A stretch of 64,000 bases of DNA from Arcobacter defluvii (GCF_013201725.1 NZ_CP053835.1:2604001-2668000), one strand, 5' to 3'; counted from the first letter of the stretch, positions 18,567 to 32,201 are shown. Numbers and translations are program-made. The notes: generated from the letters alone by a model not told the origin.

Positions 18567-20420
18567 ATGTCTTCAAATAAAATTGAAAAAGTCGATAAAA
18601 CAAAAAAAATAGTTATTCTATTTTTACTAATTTTCTTATTCTTAACTATTCTTATGATTTCTGTTTTTAGAACGATAACTGAAAAGAGACATTTACCTTC
18701 ACTCAAAGGTGAAAAAAATGAACTTGCAGTAAGAGGTGATATTATAAGTGCAGATAACTTTAAAATTGCATCATCTAAAAAACTTTATAAAGCTGCAATA
18801 GATACAAGACATCTTGATCCTACAAAAGAAGAGTTATTTCTTAGGTTATTTTCAATTTATAGTAATATTGATTATAAAATATTAAAAGATAGATTAGATG
18901 AAGGGAAAAAAAGTCCTGGAAATTTAGTTTTATCTTATGGAATAGATTCAAGATCGGCAAAAAATCTAAAAGAATTAGCTTTTAAACTTGTTCAGCTAGA
19001 TGTATTCATTAGCCGTCAAGTAAATGGAAGCAAAATATTAAGAGGTTTGACCATTAGTGAAAGTGGTGAAAAAAGAACTTTTTCATATAATGATACTTTA
19101 ACACCTGTAGTTGGATATATTTCAAAGTATGAATCAGAATTTGGGAAAACTAAAGTTAATGGAATTAAAGGTTTAGAAAAACATTATAATAAAGTTTTAA
19201 ATCAATCAAAAGATGGTGTTTTACAAGGTGATAGAGATGTATTATCTTATATATCTTTTGATAAAAATTCTATCATTAGAAAACGAATTGATGGCGCTAC
19301 ATTAAATCTAAATATTCCATTAAAATTACAAAAAAACAATGAAACAACTTTAGATTTATATAAAGAAAAATTAGGTGCTGATGAAATTATTGTTGCAATA
19401 ATGGAAAATAAAACAGGAAAAATCCTAACAATGGCTTCATCAAACAGATTCAATCCAGAAAAAATTAGAAAAGAAGATATAGGTTCGCTAAATGTTAATG
19501 CAGTAGAATACCAATTCGAACCAGGTTCTGTTGTAAAACCTCTTTCTATATCTATTGCAATGGATAAAGGATTAATTAAAAAAAATGAAAATTTTCCTGC
19601 ATATAATACAAATGGAGGAAAAGGTTCGTATAAAATTGGAAGATTTAATATAAAAGATGACCATAAATTTGATAAGCATTATTTAACATTAGATGAGATA
19701 GTTATGTTTTCTTCTAATATAGGAACTTTACAAATTGCTCAAAGATTAACAGGTCCTGAATTTTTTGAAGGTATGAAAAGATTTGGTTTTACAAGAAAAA
19801 CAGGAATTGATTTGCCATATGAGAAAAAAGGTGTAATGCCAAAGGTTTGGCAATTTTCTGCTGGAGATAAAGAAAAAAAAGATAATGTTTTTAAAGCAAC
19901 AGTTTCTTTTGGACAAGGTATGACAGCAACTTTTATTCAACTTTTAAAAGCTTATTCTGTATTTAATAATGATGGAGAAATGATTACACCAAGAATAGTA
20001 TCTTCACTTACTTATGATAATAATAAATATAAACCATATGATGATAAAGCAGAAAAAATACTATCAAAAGAAACTGCTGATGCAATGAAGAAGATGCTAA
20101 TAAAAACAGTAACTGATGGAACAGGAAGAGCAGCAAAAATTGATGGTTTAGAAATTGGTGGGAAGACAGGTACAGCACAAATTGCAAGAGGTGGGAAATA
20201 TCTTAAAAAATATATATCTTCATTTTTTGGATTTGTAAATGATGAAAAAGGAAACTCATATACAATTGGTGTAACTGTTATTAATCCGATTTCAACAGGA
20301 ACACATTGGTATTATTATTATGCTTCTTGGTCAGCTGTACCTGTATTTAAAGAAATCATACAAAACCTAGTTAAATTAAACTATTTATCACCTAAAGAAG
20401 GTATAATTCCAGAAAAATAA
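18567..20420 (+). CDS. ftsI: Class B penicillin-binding protein (FtsI/PBP3-type transpeptidase)
   Basis: I start at the ATG at 18567, giving about 617 residues from MSSNKIEKVDK. The frame is open to 18525, but that start would overlap ftsW on the other strand. One membrane anchor spans about residues 15-37, followed by RGDIISAD of the PBP dimerisation region. The transpeptidase has the nucleophile in PGSVVKPLS, SSNIGT and GGKTGTAQ. It cross-links septal peptidoglycan with FtsW, which is encoded divergently 28 bases away. Confidence 0.93.
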   Translation: MSSNKIEKVDKTKKIVILFLLIFLFLTILMISVFRTITEKRHLPSLKGEKNELAVRGDIISADNFKIASSKKLYKAAIDTRHLDPTKEELFLRLFSIYSNIDYKILKDRLDEGKKSPGNLVLSYGIDSRSAKNLKELAFKLVQLDVFISRQVNGSKILRGLTISESGEKRTFSYNDTLTPVVGYISKYESEFGKTKVNGIKGLEKHYNKVLNQSKDGVLQGDRDVLSYISFDKNSIIRKRIDGATLNLNIPLKLQKNNETTLDLYKEKLGADEIIVAIMENKTGKILTMASSNRFNPEKIRKEDIGSLNVNAVEYQFEPGSVVKPLSISIAMDKGLIKKNENFPAYNTNGGKGSYKIGRFNIKDDHKFDKHYLTLDEIVMFSSNIGTLQIAQRLTGPEFFEGMKRFGFTRKTGIDLPYEKKGVMPKVWQFSAGDKEKKDNVFKATVSFGQGMTATFIQLLKAYSVFNNDGEMITPRIVSSLTYDNNKYKPYDDKAEKILSKETADAMKKMLIKTVTDGTGRAAKIDGLEIGGKTGTAQIARGGKYLKKYISSFFGFVNDEKGNSYTIGVTVINPISTGTHWYYYYASWSAVPVFKEIIQNLVKLNYLSPKEGIIPEK

Positions 20421-20432
20421 TAAAGGTTAATA

Positions 20433-20942
20433 ATGTTTGGATTCAAAAAAGAATTAAAAGAATACAATTATTCAAAAGAAAAATTATCAAAATTTAATTA
20501 TGCAAAAATTACAACTGAAAAAGGTGTAATTTGGGTAAAACTTTTTAATGAAGAAACACCTATAGCAGTTTCAAATTTCTCAACTTTAGCTAATGATGGT
20601 TTTTATAATGGATTAAATTTTCACAGAGTAATTCCAGGATTTATGGCTCAAGGTGGTTGTCCAGAAGGTTCTGGAATGGGAGGACCAGGATGGTCTATAA
20701 AATGTGAAATTGATGCACCAAAACAAATACATAATAGAGGTTCATTATCTATGGCTCATGCTGGTAGAAACACAGGAGGAAGTCAATTTTTTATATGTTT
20801 TGTTCCTTGCCCTCATTTAAATAATCATCATACAGTATTTGGTGGAATTGAAGAAAATGATTCTGATAGCTTCGCAACACTTGATGCAATCAAACAAAAT
20901 GATAAAATTGTTTCTATTGAAATTTTTGAGAAAAGAAATTAA
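20433..20942 (+). CDS. Cyclophilin-type peptidyl-prolyl cis-trans isomerase, cytoplasmic
   Basis: A 169-residue single-domain cyclophilin without a signal peptide. The core is clear: VSNFSTLANDGFYNGLNFHRVIPGFMAQGG, cut here as F-H-R-V-I-P-G-F-M-x-Q-G-G, then GSGMGGPGW, SLSMAHAGRNTGGSQFFI and VFGGI. The catalytic arginine sits in FHRV. It speeds proline isomerisation during folding. It starts 12 bases after ftsI with AAAGG upstream and ends at a terminator near 20971. A PpiB-like name would be reasonable. Confidence 0.93.
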   Translation: MFGFKKELKEYNYSKEKLSKFNYAKITTEKGVIWVKLFNEETPIAVSNFSTLANDGFYNGLNFHRVIPGFMAQGGCPEGSGMGGPGWSIKCEIDAPKQIHNRGSLSMAHAGRNTGGSQFFICFVPCPHLNNHHTVFGGIEENDSDSFATLDAIKQNDKIVSIEIFEKRN

Positions 20943-20970
20943 TAAGTACTTTGATTTGTAAAGAAGAAGG

Positions 20971-21001
20971 GGGAGGAATGAATAATTTCTTCCCTTTTTT
21001 T
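20971..21001 (+). terminator. terminator after the cyclophilin gene
   Basis: GGGAGGAA near 20971 pairs with TTCTTCCC at 20987-20994 (one G-T pair) and is followed by a run of seven T. It ends the ftsI-cyclophilin transcript. Confidence 0.85.
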
Positions 21002-21263
21002 ATGTAAAAATATAAAAAAAATAAAAGACCTCTAAATAATAAATAAATCTCTAAAAAGAATAAGAAGTAATAATTCAATAATAAAAGTACTCCTAAAAGA
21101 AGAAATGCTCTTCTAAGCTAAATATAGTTCATCTAGAACTAAATAAAATCTAAAAAATAATGCATTGTAAAATAAATAAAATGGAAATAAGTATTATGTA
21201 ATGAGGAAATAAACAAACCAAATAAAAGGATAAAAACCAACAAAGGCTGGAAGGATAGAGGGG
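21002..21263. other. intergenic region, no gene seen
   Basis: About 260 bases between the cyclophilin terminator and the rRNA terminator. It is very rich in purines on the plus strand (A-rich with few G), with no open frame of note. Two small inverted repeats are visible: AGAAGA/TCTTCT near 21100-21116 and TAGTTC/GAACTA near 21124-21141. I see no recognisable RNA gene. Confidence 0.6.
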
Positions 21264-21320
21264 TAAAAAAAAAGCTTTTGCTAAGAGGAACTGTAAAGAA
21301 GTTCAAATTAGTAAAAGCTT
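21264..21320 (-). terminator. rRNA operon terminator
   Basis: Arms 21272-21284 and 21308-21320 form a 13-bp stem with one mismatch, enclosing a second short stem, and the minus strand then runs into eight T (21271-21264). It lies just downstream of the 5S gene and should end the rRNA transcript. Confidence 0.9.
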
Positions 21321-21337
21321 GGTAAATAAAAAACTCA

Positions 21338-21456
21338 AGAGCTGGCAGCGGCCTACGTTTCCACCAGGGGACCCGGCAGTATTATCGGCGATGAAGTGCT
21401 TGACTTCCAGGTTCGGAATGGGACTGGGTATTTCCACTTCTCTATAGCCACCAGCA
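21338..21456 (-). rRNA. rrf: 5S ribosomal RNA
   Basis: About 118 bases on the minus strand with the 5S core, including CCCATTCCGAACCTGGAAGT, CGCCGATAATACTG and TCCCCTGGTGGAAACGTAGG. The end helix is GCTGG/CCAGC. A further CTCAA/TTGAG pair flanks it and may be the precursor stem. Exact ends are approximate. Confidence 0.95.
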
Positions 21457-21546
21457 AAGTTGAGTGAAAAAAGTAAGAAGAAACATAAAGAAAGATTCAA
21501 TATGTAAATACTCTTTACACTCAACTCATAAAGGAGTTAAGAAAAA

Positions 21547-21619
21547 ATAATGTTAAAGTCTTTTCACAATATATATTAAATATAAGAAATATATTTAATA
21601 AGATAGTAAACCAAAGAAT
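21547..21619 (-). promoter_or_regulatory. 23S-5S spacer half of the 23S processing stem
   Basis: Two segments here are complementary to the spacer before 23S: 21547-21563 matches 24717-24733 over 17 bp, and 21596-21608 plus 21611-21619 match 24582-24594 and 24572-24580. Paired, they close a long stem around 23S, the usual RNase III substrate. Confidence 0.8.
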
Positions 21620-21624
21620 TGTTT

Positions 21625-24533
<2,909 letters not shown>

Positions 24534-24848
24534 TTAATAAATAGAGTTAAACTCTATCGCTTTTTGATAATATTCTTTGGCTACTATCTTATTAAACATA
24601 TTATTTAAAATATATCCAATAAAATAATGTTGTGTTCTATCTAATTTCTTAGATATGAAATTTTTTTTGTTTTAAATTATTTAACATTTCTGTTATCTAA
24701 TTCTTACGAAAAAATTAAAGACTTTAACATTATATTTTTAAATATCATTTTGATTCGAAAATCAAATATAAATTCAATATCCTTTGAACTTATATTTAAC
24801 TTCTTTATCACTCTATAAATTAATTATTACGCATTTACTCTTAATAGG
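24534..24848 (-). promoter_or_regulatory. tRNA-Ala to 23S spacer, with 23S processing stem half
   Basis: A 315-base AT-rich spacer without a gene. It holds the other halves of the 23S stem, 24572-24594 and 24717-24733, whose partners lie downstream of 23S. A local hairpin ATAGAGTT/AACTCTAT lies near 24541-24557. Confidence 0.75.
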
Positions 24849-24924
24849 TGGTGGAGAATAGCGGGATCGAACCGCTGACCTCCTGCGTGCAAAGCAGGCG
24901 CTCTCCCAGCTGAGCTAATTCCCC
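24849..24924 (-). tRNA. trnA: tRNA-Ala (anticodon TGC)
   Basis: Cloverleaf beginning GGGGAATTAGCTCAGCTGGG, anticodon loop TTTGCAC (TGC), T-loop GGTTCGATCCC and encoded CCA. It lies in the 16S-23S spacer. Confidence 0.97.
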
Positions 24925-24954
24925 AACCTAAATTAATCTTTCTAGATTATTTAA

Positions 24955-25032
24955 TGGTGGGCCTATCAGGACTTGAACCTGAGACCTCACGATTATCAGT
25001 CGAGCGCTCTAGCCAGCTGAGCTATAGGCCCC
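24955..25032 (-). tRNA. trnI: tRNA-Ile (anticodon GAT)
   Basis: Cloverleaf beginning GGGGCCTATAGCTCAGCTGG, anticodon GAT in CTGATAA, T-arm CAGGTTCAAGTCCTG and encoded CCA. Standard partner of tRNA-Ala in the 16S-23S spacer. Confidence 0.97.
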
Positions 25033-25050
25033 TTTTACTACCTATTTAAA

Positions 25051-25120
25051 TAATCTTTATAAACCGAATATAAAAACTCTTTCTTTTTAGTTTTAAGTTA
25101 AGAATCGAATCTTAACTTAA
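25051..25120 (-). promoter_or_regulatory. 16S 3' flank: processing stem half and local hairpin
   Basis: 25051-25071 is the exact reverse complement of 26814-26834 upstream of 16S (21 bp), so the two flanks can close a stem around 16S. Between this and the 16S 3' end, TTAAGTTAAGA at 25093-25103 pairs with 25110-25120 as a local 11-bp hairpin. Confidence 0.85.
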
Positions 25121-25126
25121 TTCTCT

Positions 25127-26647
<1,521 letters not shown>

Positions 26648-26965
26648 ATAGAGCTTTTGAAACTGACAAATTTTATAACTCTTCAATTACAAAATTATCA
26701 CTCAAATTTTATAGACAAGCATTTGTTTTACCAAATTCTCTTGTTTTTATATTTTTATTTAACATTTATTCTTATTTTTAATCTAAATAAACATAGATTT
26801 TTATAAGAGTCTCATATTCGGTTTATAAAGATTACTTTACAAACGTTTATAATTATTTTTAAAGATCATTCCCTCTCGATTGAAGCGTATCTCTTCTCAC
26901 TTTTCGTTTGAAGCGTTCCAGTCAAATTGGACGGGAATTATAATAGATTTTTATTAGCTTGTCAA
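26648..26965 (-). promoter_or_regulatory. rRNA operon promoter, boxA-like site and leader
   Basis: On the minus strand TTGACA (26965-26960) and TATAAT (26942-26937) are separated by 17 bases, a perfect consensus promoter. Downstream, TGATCTTTAAA at 26868-26858 resembles boxA, the antitermination signal. The leader also carries the 26814-26834 half of the 16S processing stem. No gene lies in this 410-base region. Confidence 0.93.
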
Positions 26966-27058
26966 TAGTATTTTGTATAAATTTTTATTTTTTTTATAAT
27001 TTTTAAATTTTCACTATATTTAAATTGTGTTTTAGTACTTTTTTCCATAAATATATCT

Positions 27059-27688
27059 CTATTTATTATTTATTTTTTCTAAATATCCACTTTTTGGATA
27101 AATTTTTATCTCTTTGCTATCATTATTTTTACTAATTAGTTTAATTATACATGGATTTTCAATTTCATATTCATTAAATTCATTTTCAAAAGCTGAAAGT
27201 TTTGAAAATATTTTTCCATCATTACCAAAAGATATTTGACCTAAAGACGATGTATTATTACAACTTACATTAACATCTTTTATATCAAATGTTTTTGTTA
27301 ATAATGTATATTTACTATTTTTATCATTTTCTTCACAATAATTTGAACTATAAATATTTTTATTTGTTAATGGATCTTTTAATGTATCTTCAATACTAGG
27401 ATGTCCTGTTTTATTTTTATCACTATATATTGTAAAATAGATACCATCTTCTACTTCTCTGCATCTAAAGAATTTTATAGTCCATCTTTTTTTATGCCAT
27501 AAAGAATCATTTTCATCATATTTGTCATCTAATAATGCTTTTAATCTTGTATATGATAAATAAAGAGTTAATCTATTTGTAATTTCATCAAGTTTATTGA
27601 TTTTACTTTTGGGGATGAATTGTGTATATAAAAAAGATATTAATGTTAATACTATAATAATTTCTAAAAATGAAAAAGATTTTTTCAT
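27059..27688 (-). CDS. Pseudopilin-like protein with type IV prepilin N terminus
   Basis: A 209-residue protein. The N terminus MKKSFSFLEIIIVLTLISFL is a prepilin signal: basic start, then F-S-F-L-E with the conserved Glu at position 5 of the mature form and a hydrophobic helix. The residue before the expected cleavage site is Ser rather than Gly, which is unusual. The rest (about 40-209) is a soluble domain with four scattered cysteines that I do not recognise. Its start overlaps the stop of the upstream membrane protein gene by 4 bases. Possible role in type II secretion or a pilus-like system; no other such gene is nearby. Confidence 0.8.
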   Translation of the reverse strand: MKKSFSFLEIIIVLTLISFLYTQFIPKSKINKLDEITNRLTLYLSYTRLKALLDDKYDENDSLWHKKRWTIKFFRCREVEDGIYFTIYSDKNKTGHPSIEDTLKDPLTNKNIYSSNYCEENDKNSKYTLLTKTFDIKDVNVSCNNTSSLGQISFGNDGKIFSKLSAFENEFNEYEIENPCIIKLISKNNDSKEIKIYPKSGYLEKINNK

Positions 27689-28884
27689 TTTATTTTTTTC
27701 AAATAAACAACAAAAAGTTCTCTTCCGTAATATTTTATTGTAATTTTCTCATCGTAATTATAAAATTCTTTTGTTGATATATAATATTTATCGCCTTCAT
27801 GAATATTGTAAAATCTCAATCTTAATAACAATTCATCGTTGTCACTTATTATTCCATCTATATTTCTTTTTTTCAATTCTTCTGATAATTCTTTTACAAA
27901 ATGATATTGATAAACAAAGTGTTTTGTTGGATTTGGTAGAAACATATATAAAGGTTTATTTACAAAAGTTAATATTACATTTATAGTTAACATTAATATT
28001 ATTGATATTGCTAAAATATTATATATTTTCCTAAATTCTCTTAGTCTAACTCTATATGAATGTAAAAATGTTTTTATCATTAAAGGAATAGAAATCACAA
28101 CATAAGGCGCAAAATCCTCAATATAAACTTTTTGTCTAAAAGATATAATAATAGATAATAATAATGCTGTAAATGATATATACCAACTTAAACTCTTTTC
28201 ATTTTTAATACCTGCTCTATAAATTGCATAAATAAAATATAAAAATAAGATAGGAGAAAAAATTGTTGCATAAACTGCAACGGTATCGACTAAAAATCCT
28301 TTTGGTTTTCCATCTGTTGAAAAACCATATATATACATTGAGATAATAAAGAATATTGAAGAAAAATACAATAATTTTTTATCTTTGTTTTTTATTGAGA
28401 AGAAAAACAATGCTAAATATAAAATTGCAAATGAATTATCAACAAAAAGGAAAAGAATCAATAATAAATATGATTGTTTATTATATTTCTGAAAGTAATA
28501 TAAATATAAAAGTGTGCAAAATATAACTATTATGGCACTATTAACTAATAATGATGCACTTAAAACTCCAGGTAATAACATAAAAATGATAATTGATAAT
28601 AATCTATCTTTTTCATTTTTAAAATAATTATCAGTTATCTTATACATTAAAATTACACTGAAAAAATAAAAAAGTATAAAAGGTAGTCTTAAAGCTATAT
28701 CATTTTGACCAAAAAAATACATTGATGTATTTGTAATAATTGTTAAAATTGAATTATTTACAAATACATTTAAAGCTTCTTTATAAGAAATACTAAGAGA
28801 TAAATCTGCTTTTATTAATAAAGTACAAATTAATATAATTAGAAAAGTATAAAAATAGTAGCTATATTTGTAATTAGCAATCAT
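27685..28884 (-). CDS. Polytopic membrane protein, GT39/ArnT-like glycosyltransferase
   Basis: A 399-residue membrane protein with about ten hydrophobic segments and a soluble C-terminal tail. Features fitting the GT-C/PMT-like family are an N-terminal periplasmic loop with SISYKEALNVF (an acidic residue after the first span), GQNDIALRLPFILFYFF, and ENDRLLSIIIFMLLPG-type sequence. Such enzymes use lipid-linked sugars on the periplasmic side. The acceptor is not known. It ends overlapping the pseudopilin-like gene by 4 bases, so the two are likely translated together; the link is of interest because pilins can be glycosylated. Confidence 0.65.
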   Translation of the reverse strand: MIANYKYSYYFYTFLIILICTLLIKADLSLSISYKEALNVFVNNSILTIITNTSMYFFGQNDIALRLPFILFYFFSVILMYKITDNYFKNEKDRLLSIIIFMLLPGVLSASLLVNSAIIVIFCTLLYLYYFQKYNKQSYLLLILFLFVDNSFAILYLALFFFSIKNKDKKLLYFSSIFFIISMYIYGFSTDGKPKGFLVDTVAVYATIFSPILFLYFIYAIYRAGIKNEKSLSWYISFTALLLSIIISFRQKVYIEDFAPYVVISIPLMIKTFLHSYRVRLREFRKIYNILAISIILMLTINVILTFVNKPLYMFLPNPTKHFVYQYHFVKELSEELKKRNIDGIISDNDELLLRLRFYNIHEGDKYYISTKEFYNYDEKITIKYYGRELFVVYLKKIK

Positions 28885-28890
28885 ATCAAT

Positions 28891-29460
28891 CTATAATTTT
28901 AGAAAATTATCAATGATTTTATATCCATGCTCACTCATTATTGATTCTGGGTGAAATTGCACACCATAAATTTGTTTATCTTTTATTTCTAAAGACATAA
29001 TTTCATTGTCATCTTCACTATGAGAAGTTACGATTATATCTTTTGGTAAATTTTCTTTTGAAACAATTAAAGAGTGATATCTTGTTTGAGTAAACTCTTT
29101 TGGAAGACCATCAAAAATTTTTGTATCTTTATCTACTTTTATTAATGAAGTTTTTCCATGCATCATATTTTTTGCTCTTACAACATCTGCTCCAAAAACT
29201 TGTCCTATTGCTTGATGTCCTAAACAAATACCAAATATTGGTTTTTTACCTGCAAAATATTTAATTACTTCTAAACAAACCCCAGCATCATCAGGAGTTG
29301 CTGGACCTGGAGAAATTATAATTTTTTCAGGATTTAAAGCTTCAATTTCTTCAATGCTCAATTCATCATTTCTAATAATTTTTAAATTTGCACCTAATTC
29401 TAAACAATATTGAACAATATTGTAAGTAAATGAATCATAATTATCAATCATTAATATCAT
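28891..29460 (-). CDS. Glutamine amidotransferase subunit, PabA/TrpG type
   Basis: A 189-residue class I glutamine amidotransferase. It begins MILMIDNYDSFTYNIVQY, has SPGPATPDDAGV, the nucleophile cysteine in FGICLGHQAIGQ (about residue 79) and the His-Glu pair in VQFHPESIMSEHG. It supplies ammonia to aminodeoxychorismate or anthranilate synthase. The large subunit is not in this window, so PabA and TrpG cannot be separated. It lies 6 bases upstream of the GT39-like gene. Confidence 0.93.
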   Translation of the reverse strand: MILMIDNYDSFTYNIVQYCLELGANLKIIRNDELSIEEIEALNPEKIIISPGPATPDDAGVCLEVIKYFAGKKPIFGICLGHQAIGQVFGADVVRAKNMMHGKTSLIKVDKDTKIFDGLPKEFTQTRYHSLIVSKENLPKDIIVTSHSEDDNEIMSLEIKDKQIYGVQFHPESIMSEHGYKIIDNFLKL

Positions 29461-29542
29461 GTTTAATTTATTCCTATTTTTTAGTTAAAGTATTATAACA
29501 ACAATATAATTTGTTTACGTTAAATTAGAATTTTTTATTTTA

Positions 29543-29575
29543 TGATAATCATTCTTAATATATAAGAATGATTAA
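29543..29575 (+). promoter_or_regulatory. Fur-like operator upstream of the iron transporter
   Basis: TAATCATTCTTA at 29546-29557 is the exact reverse complement of 29563-29574, with a 5-base centre. The left half extends as TGATAATCATTCTTA, close to the Fur box pattern GATAATGATAATCATTATC. Its place about 60 bases before an Fe3+ transporter gene supports iron control, but Fur binding is inferred. Confidence 0.65.
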
Positions 29576-29634
29576 AGTTTTAAAACTATATCATTTCAAT
29601 AATAATTATTAATATAGAAAAAGTGAGTGCAATT

Positions 29635-30642
29635 ATGATAAAAAAATTAGCCTTATGTGCAGTTGTTTTAGCAAGTTCTTTGTTCGCTTCAAATGAAGTA
29701 AATGTATATTCTCAAAGACATTATGATTCAGATAAGATAATTTATAAAAAATTTGAAGAAGAAACAGGTATTAAGGTAAATGTAATAACAGCACAAGCTG
29801 AAGAGCTTGTTGCAAAACTAGCAATTGAAGGTGCAAATACACCAGCTGATGTTTTAATAACAGCAGATATTGGAAATTTATATCAAGCAAAAAAAAGACA
29901 TCTTTTACAACCAATCGAATCAAAAGTATTAAACGAAAATATTCCTGAAAATTTAAGAGATCCAGACAATAATTGGTTTGCACTTACAAAAAGAGCAAGA
30001 GTTTTTGTTTATAATCCAAAAACAGTAAATCCAGCTGATTTAAGTGATTATTTAAGCCTTGCTGATCCAAAATTTAAAGATAAAGTTGTAACACGTTCTT
30101 CAACAAGTGGTTATAATAAATCTTTATTAGCTTCAATTATTGCAAACTATGGAGAAGAAAAAGCTTTAGCTTTTGCAAAAGGTTTAGTTTCAAATATGCC
30201 TTATAATCCAAAAGGTGCAGATAAAGATCAAATCATTGCAGTTGGTGCTGGTGATGCTGATATTGCAATTGTAAATACTTATTACTTAGGTGTAATGTTA
30301 ATAAGTAAAGATAAAAAAGACCAAGAAATTGCAAAAAGTTTAAAAATCTTTTTTCCAGCTCAAGAGACAACAGGAACTCATATGAATATTACAGGTGCTG
30401 GTGTTACAAACTTTGCTTCAAACAAAGAAAATGCTATCAAATTTATTGAATATCTAAGTTCAGTAGAAGCACAAGAAGTATTTGCAGAAGCAAATCAAGA
30501 ATTCCCAGTAAATCCAAATGCAAAAGCCTCACAAATTGTACAATCTTGGGGAGCATTTAAAGAAGATACAATTTCATTAAATGAAGTTGGGAAATATACT
30601 AAAAAAGCTGTTGAAATAGCGACGGAAGCAGATTGGAAATAA
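29635..30642 (+). CDS. fbpA: Fe(3+) ABC transporter, periplasmic substrate-binding protein
   Basis: I use the ATG at 29635 (MIKKLALCAVVLASSLFAS), which makes a clean signal peptide; a GTG at 29623 would add four residues. The mature protein begins NEVNVYSQRHYDSDK, the FbpA/FutA pattern, with TADIGNLYQAKKR, TRSSTSGYNK and the iron-binding tyrosine pair in VNTYYLGVM. About 336 residues. It captures ferric iron in the periplasm for the FbpB/FbpC importer encoded directly downstream. Its promoter region has a Fur-like dyad. Confidence 0.93.
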   Translation: MIKKLALCAVVLASSLFASNEVNVYSQRHYDSDKIIYKKFEEETGIKVNVITAQAEELVAKLAIEGANTPADVLITADIGNLYQAKKRHLLQPIESKVLNENIPENLRDPDNNWFALTKRARVFVYNPKTVNPADLSDYLSLADPKFKDKVVTRSSTSGYNKSLLASIIANYGEEKALAFAKGLVSNMPYNPKGADKDQIIAVGAGDADIAIVNTYYLGVMLISKDKKDQEIAKSLKIFFPAQETTGTHMNITGAGVTNFASNKENAIKFIEYLSSVEAQEVFAEANQEFPVNPNAKASQIVQSWGAFKEDTISLNEVGKYTKKAVEIATEADWK

Positions 30643-32201
30643 ATAAATTTAAACGATATATTGCTCCATTTATTGGAGTTTGTATCGCTTCACCAATATT
30701 AGCTCTTTTATTATATTTTATTTTTAAAAATGAGTTTGACTTTGATTTTTTATTTGGAAAATTAATGAAACAATATATAACTAATACTACAATATTAGTT
30801 ATTGGAACTTTTTTTTCTGTTTTAGTTATTGGAACAATTACTTCATATTTAAGTGCTAGATTTGAATACTTTGGAAGCAAATTTTTTGCAATCTGTTTTA
30901 TCTTACCTCTTGCTTATCCTGCATATATTTTAGGTTATACTTATGTAGGTTTTTTTGAATTTCGAGGAATATTATCTGAGATTGTTGGAACTAAAAGTGT
31001 TAGACTTGATATATTAAATATGTATGGAGCGATTTTTATCTTTGGAATTGCAATGTTTCCTTATGTATATATTTTAGGGAAAGTATCTTTTGGTTCAATT
31101 TCATCAACTGTAACTGAACTTATCTCTTTACACAAAATAAATCCTATAAAAGCTTTTTTCAAAGTATATCTTCCTTTAGCATATCCAGCTATTTTCGCAG
31201 GTTGTCTTTTAGCAATCTTAGAAACTTTAAGTGATTATGGAACTGTTTTATATTTTGGAATAGATACTTTTAGTATTGGAATATTTAAAAGTTGGTTTGG
31301 ATATGGAGATTTTTTACAATCAATAAATGTTGCAATTATGTTATTAATTTTTGTATTTGCAATTTTATGGGTTGAGAGTTTAATAAGAAAAAAATATAGA
31401 TTTGTAAGTTCTACATTTAGTGGGAAAAAAGCACCAAAAATAAAACTTACTGGAAAATATAATTTTATAGCATTTTTTATATCTTTTGTTATTTCACTAA
31501 TAACTCTATTTATTCCAACAACAATATTAGTTTATTGGTTTATTCTTGATATTCACACACTTGATTTTGAAACTTTTCAATTTTTATCAAATACTTTAAC
31601 ATTAAATTTTATCTCTTCAATAGTGATTATTCTTTTATCATTTTTTGTTGTTTATATGCTTAGATTTTATCCATCTAAAATTGGTAACTTTACACATAAA
31701 CTATCAATTTTAGGATATTCAATTCCTGGAGCAATTGTTGGTATTGGATTATTAGTTATAAGTAACTTTATTGATAAAGCTTTAAATCATGTTTTGCTTA
31801 GTGGAACTTTTTTACTTTTAGTCTTAGCATATACAACTAGATATTTTGCCTCAAGTATTGGTTCAATAGAAAATGGTTTTAGCAAAATTGATTCAAGTAT
31901 TGATGATGCTAGTAAAATTTTTGGAAAAAGTGAAATGAGTAATATTATAAAAGTTTATTTACCTCTAATGAAACCTTATATTTTAAGTGGTTTTTTAATT
32001 TTATATATAGATATTGCAAAAGAATTACCCGCAACTCTTATTTTAAGACCATTTAATTTTGATACACTTGCAATTCAAATTAGCCACCTTGCAAGTAATG
32101 AAATGCTTTATAAAACTGGCTTTCCTTCACTGGTACTTGTTTTAACAACTGCTATTGCAGTTTTGCTTTTAAACTCTAAATTTGTGAGAAGAAAAATATG
32201 A
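30633..32201 (+). CDS. fbpB: Fe(3+) ABC transporter permease (two fused MetI-like domains)
   Basis: A 522-residue FbpB-type permease with about 12 membrane segments. The two EAA-type coupling loops are visible, around KVYLPLAYPAIFAG (about 185) and KVYLPLMKPYILSG (about 443). I accept the TTG at 30633, which overlaps the fbpA stop by 10 bases and has GGAAG upstream. It works with FbpA and FbpC to move iron into the cytoplasm. The fusion of two halves is normal for this family. Confidence 0.92.
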   Translation: MEINKFKRYIAPFIGVCIASPILALLLYFIFKNEFDFDFLFGKLMKQYITNTTILVIGTFFSVLVIGTITSYLSARFEYFGSKFFAICFILPLAYPAYILGYTYVGFFEFRGILSEIVGTKSVRLDILNMYGAIFIFGIAMFPYVYILGKVSFGSISSTVTELISLHKINPIKAFFKVYLPLAYPAIFAGCLLAILETLSDYGTVLYFGIDTFSIGIFKSWFGYGDFLQSINVAIMLLIFVFAILWVESLIRKKYRFVSSTFSGKKAPKIKLTGKYNFIAFFISFVISLITLFIPTTILVYWFILDIHTLDFETFQFLSNTLTLNFISSIVIILLSFFVVYMLRFYPSKIGNFTHKLSILGYSIPGAIVGIGLLVISNFIDKALNHVLLSGTFLLLVLAYTTRYFASSIGSIENGFSKIDSSIDDASKIFGKSEMSNIIKVYLPLMKPYILSGFLILYIDIAKELPATLILRPFNFDTLAIQISHLASNEMLYKTGFPSLVLVLTTAIAVLLLNSKFVRRKI

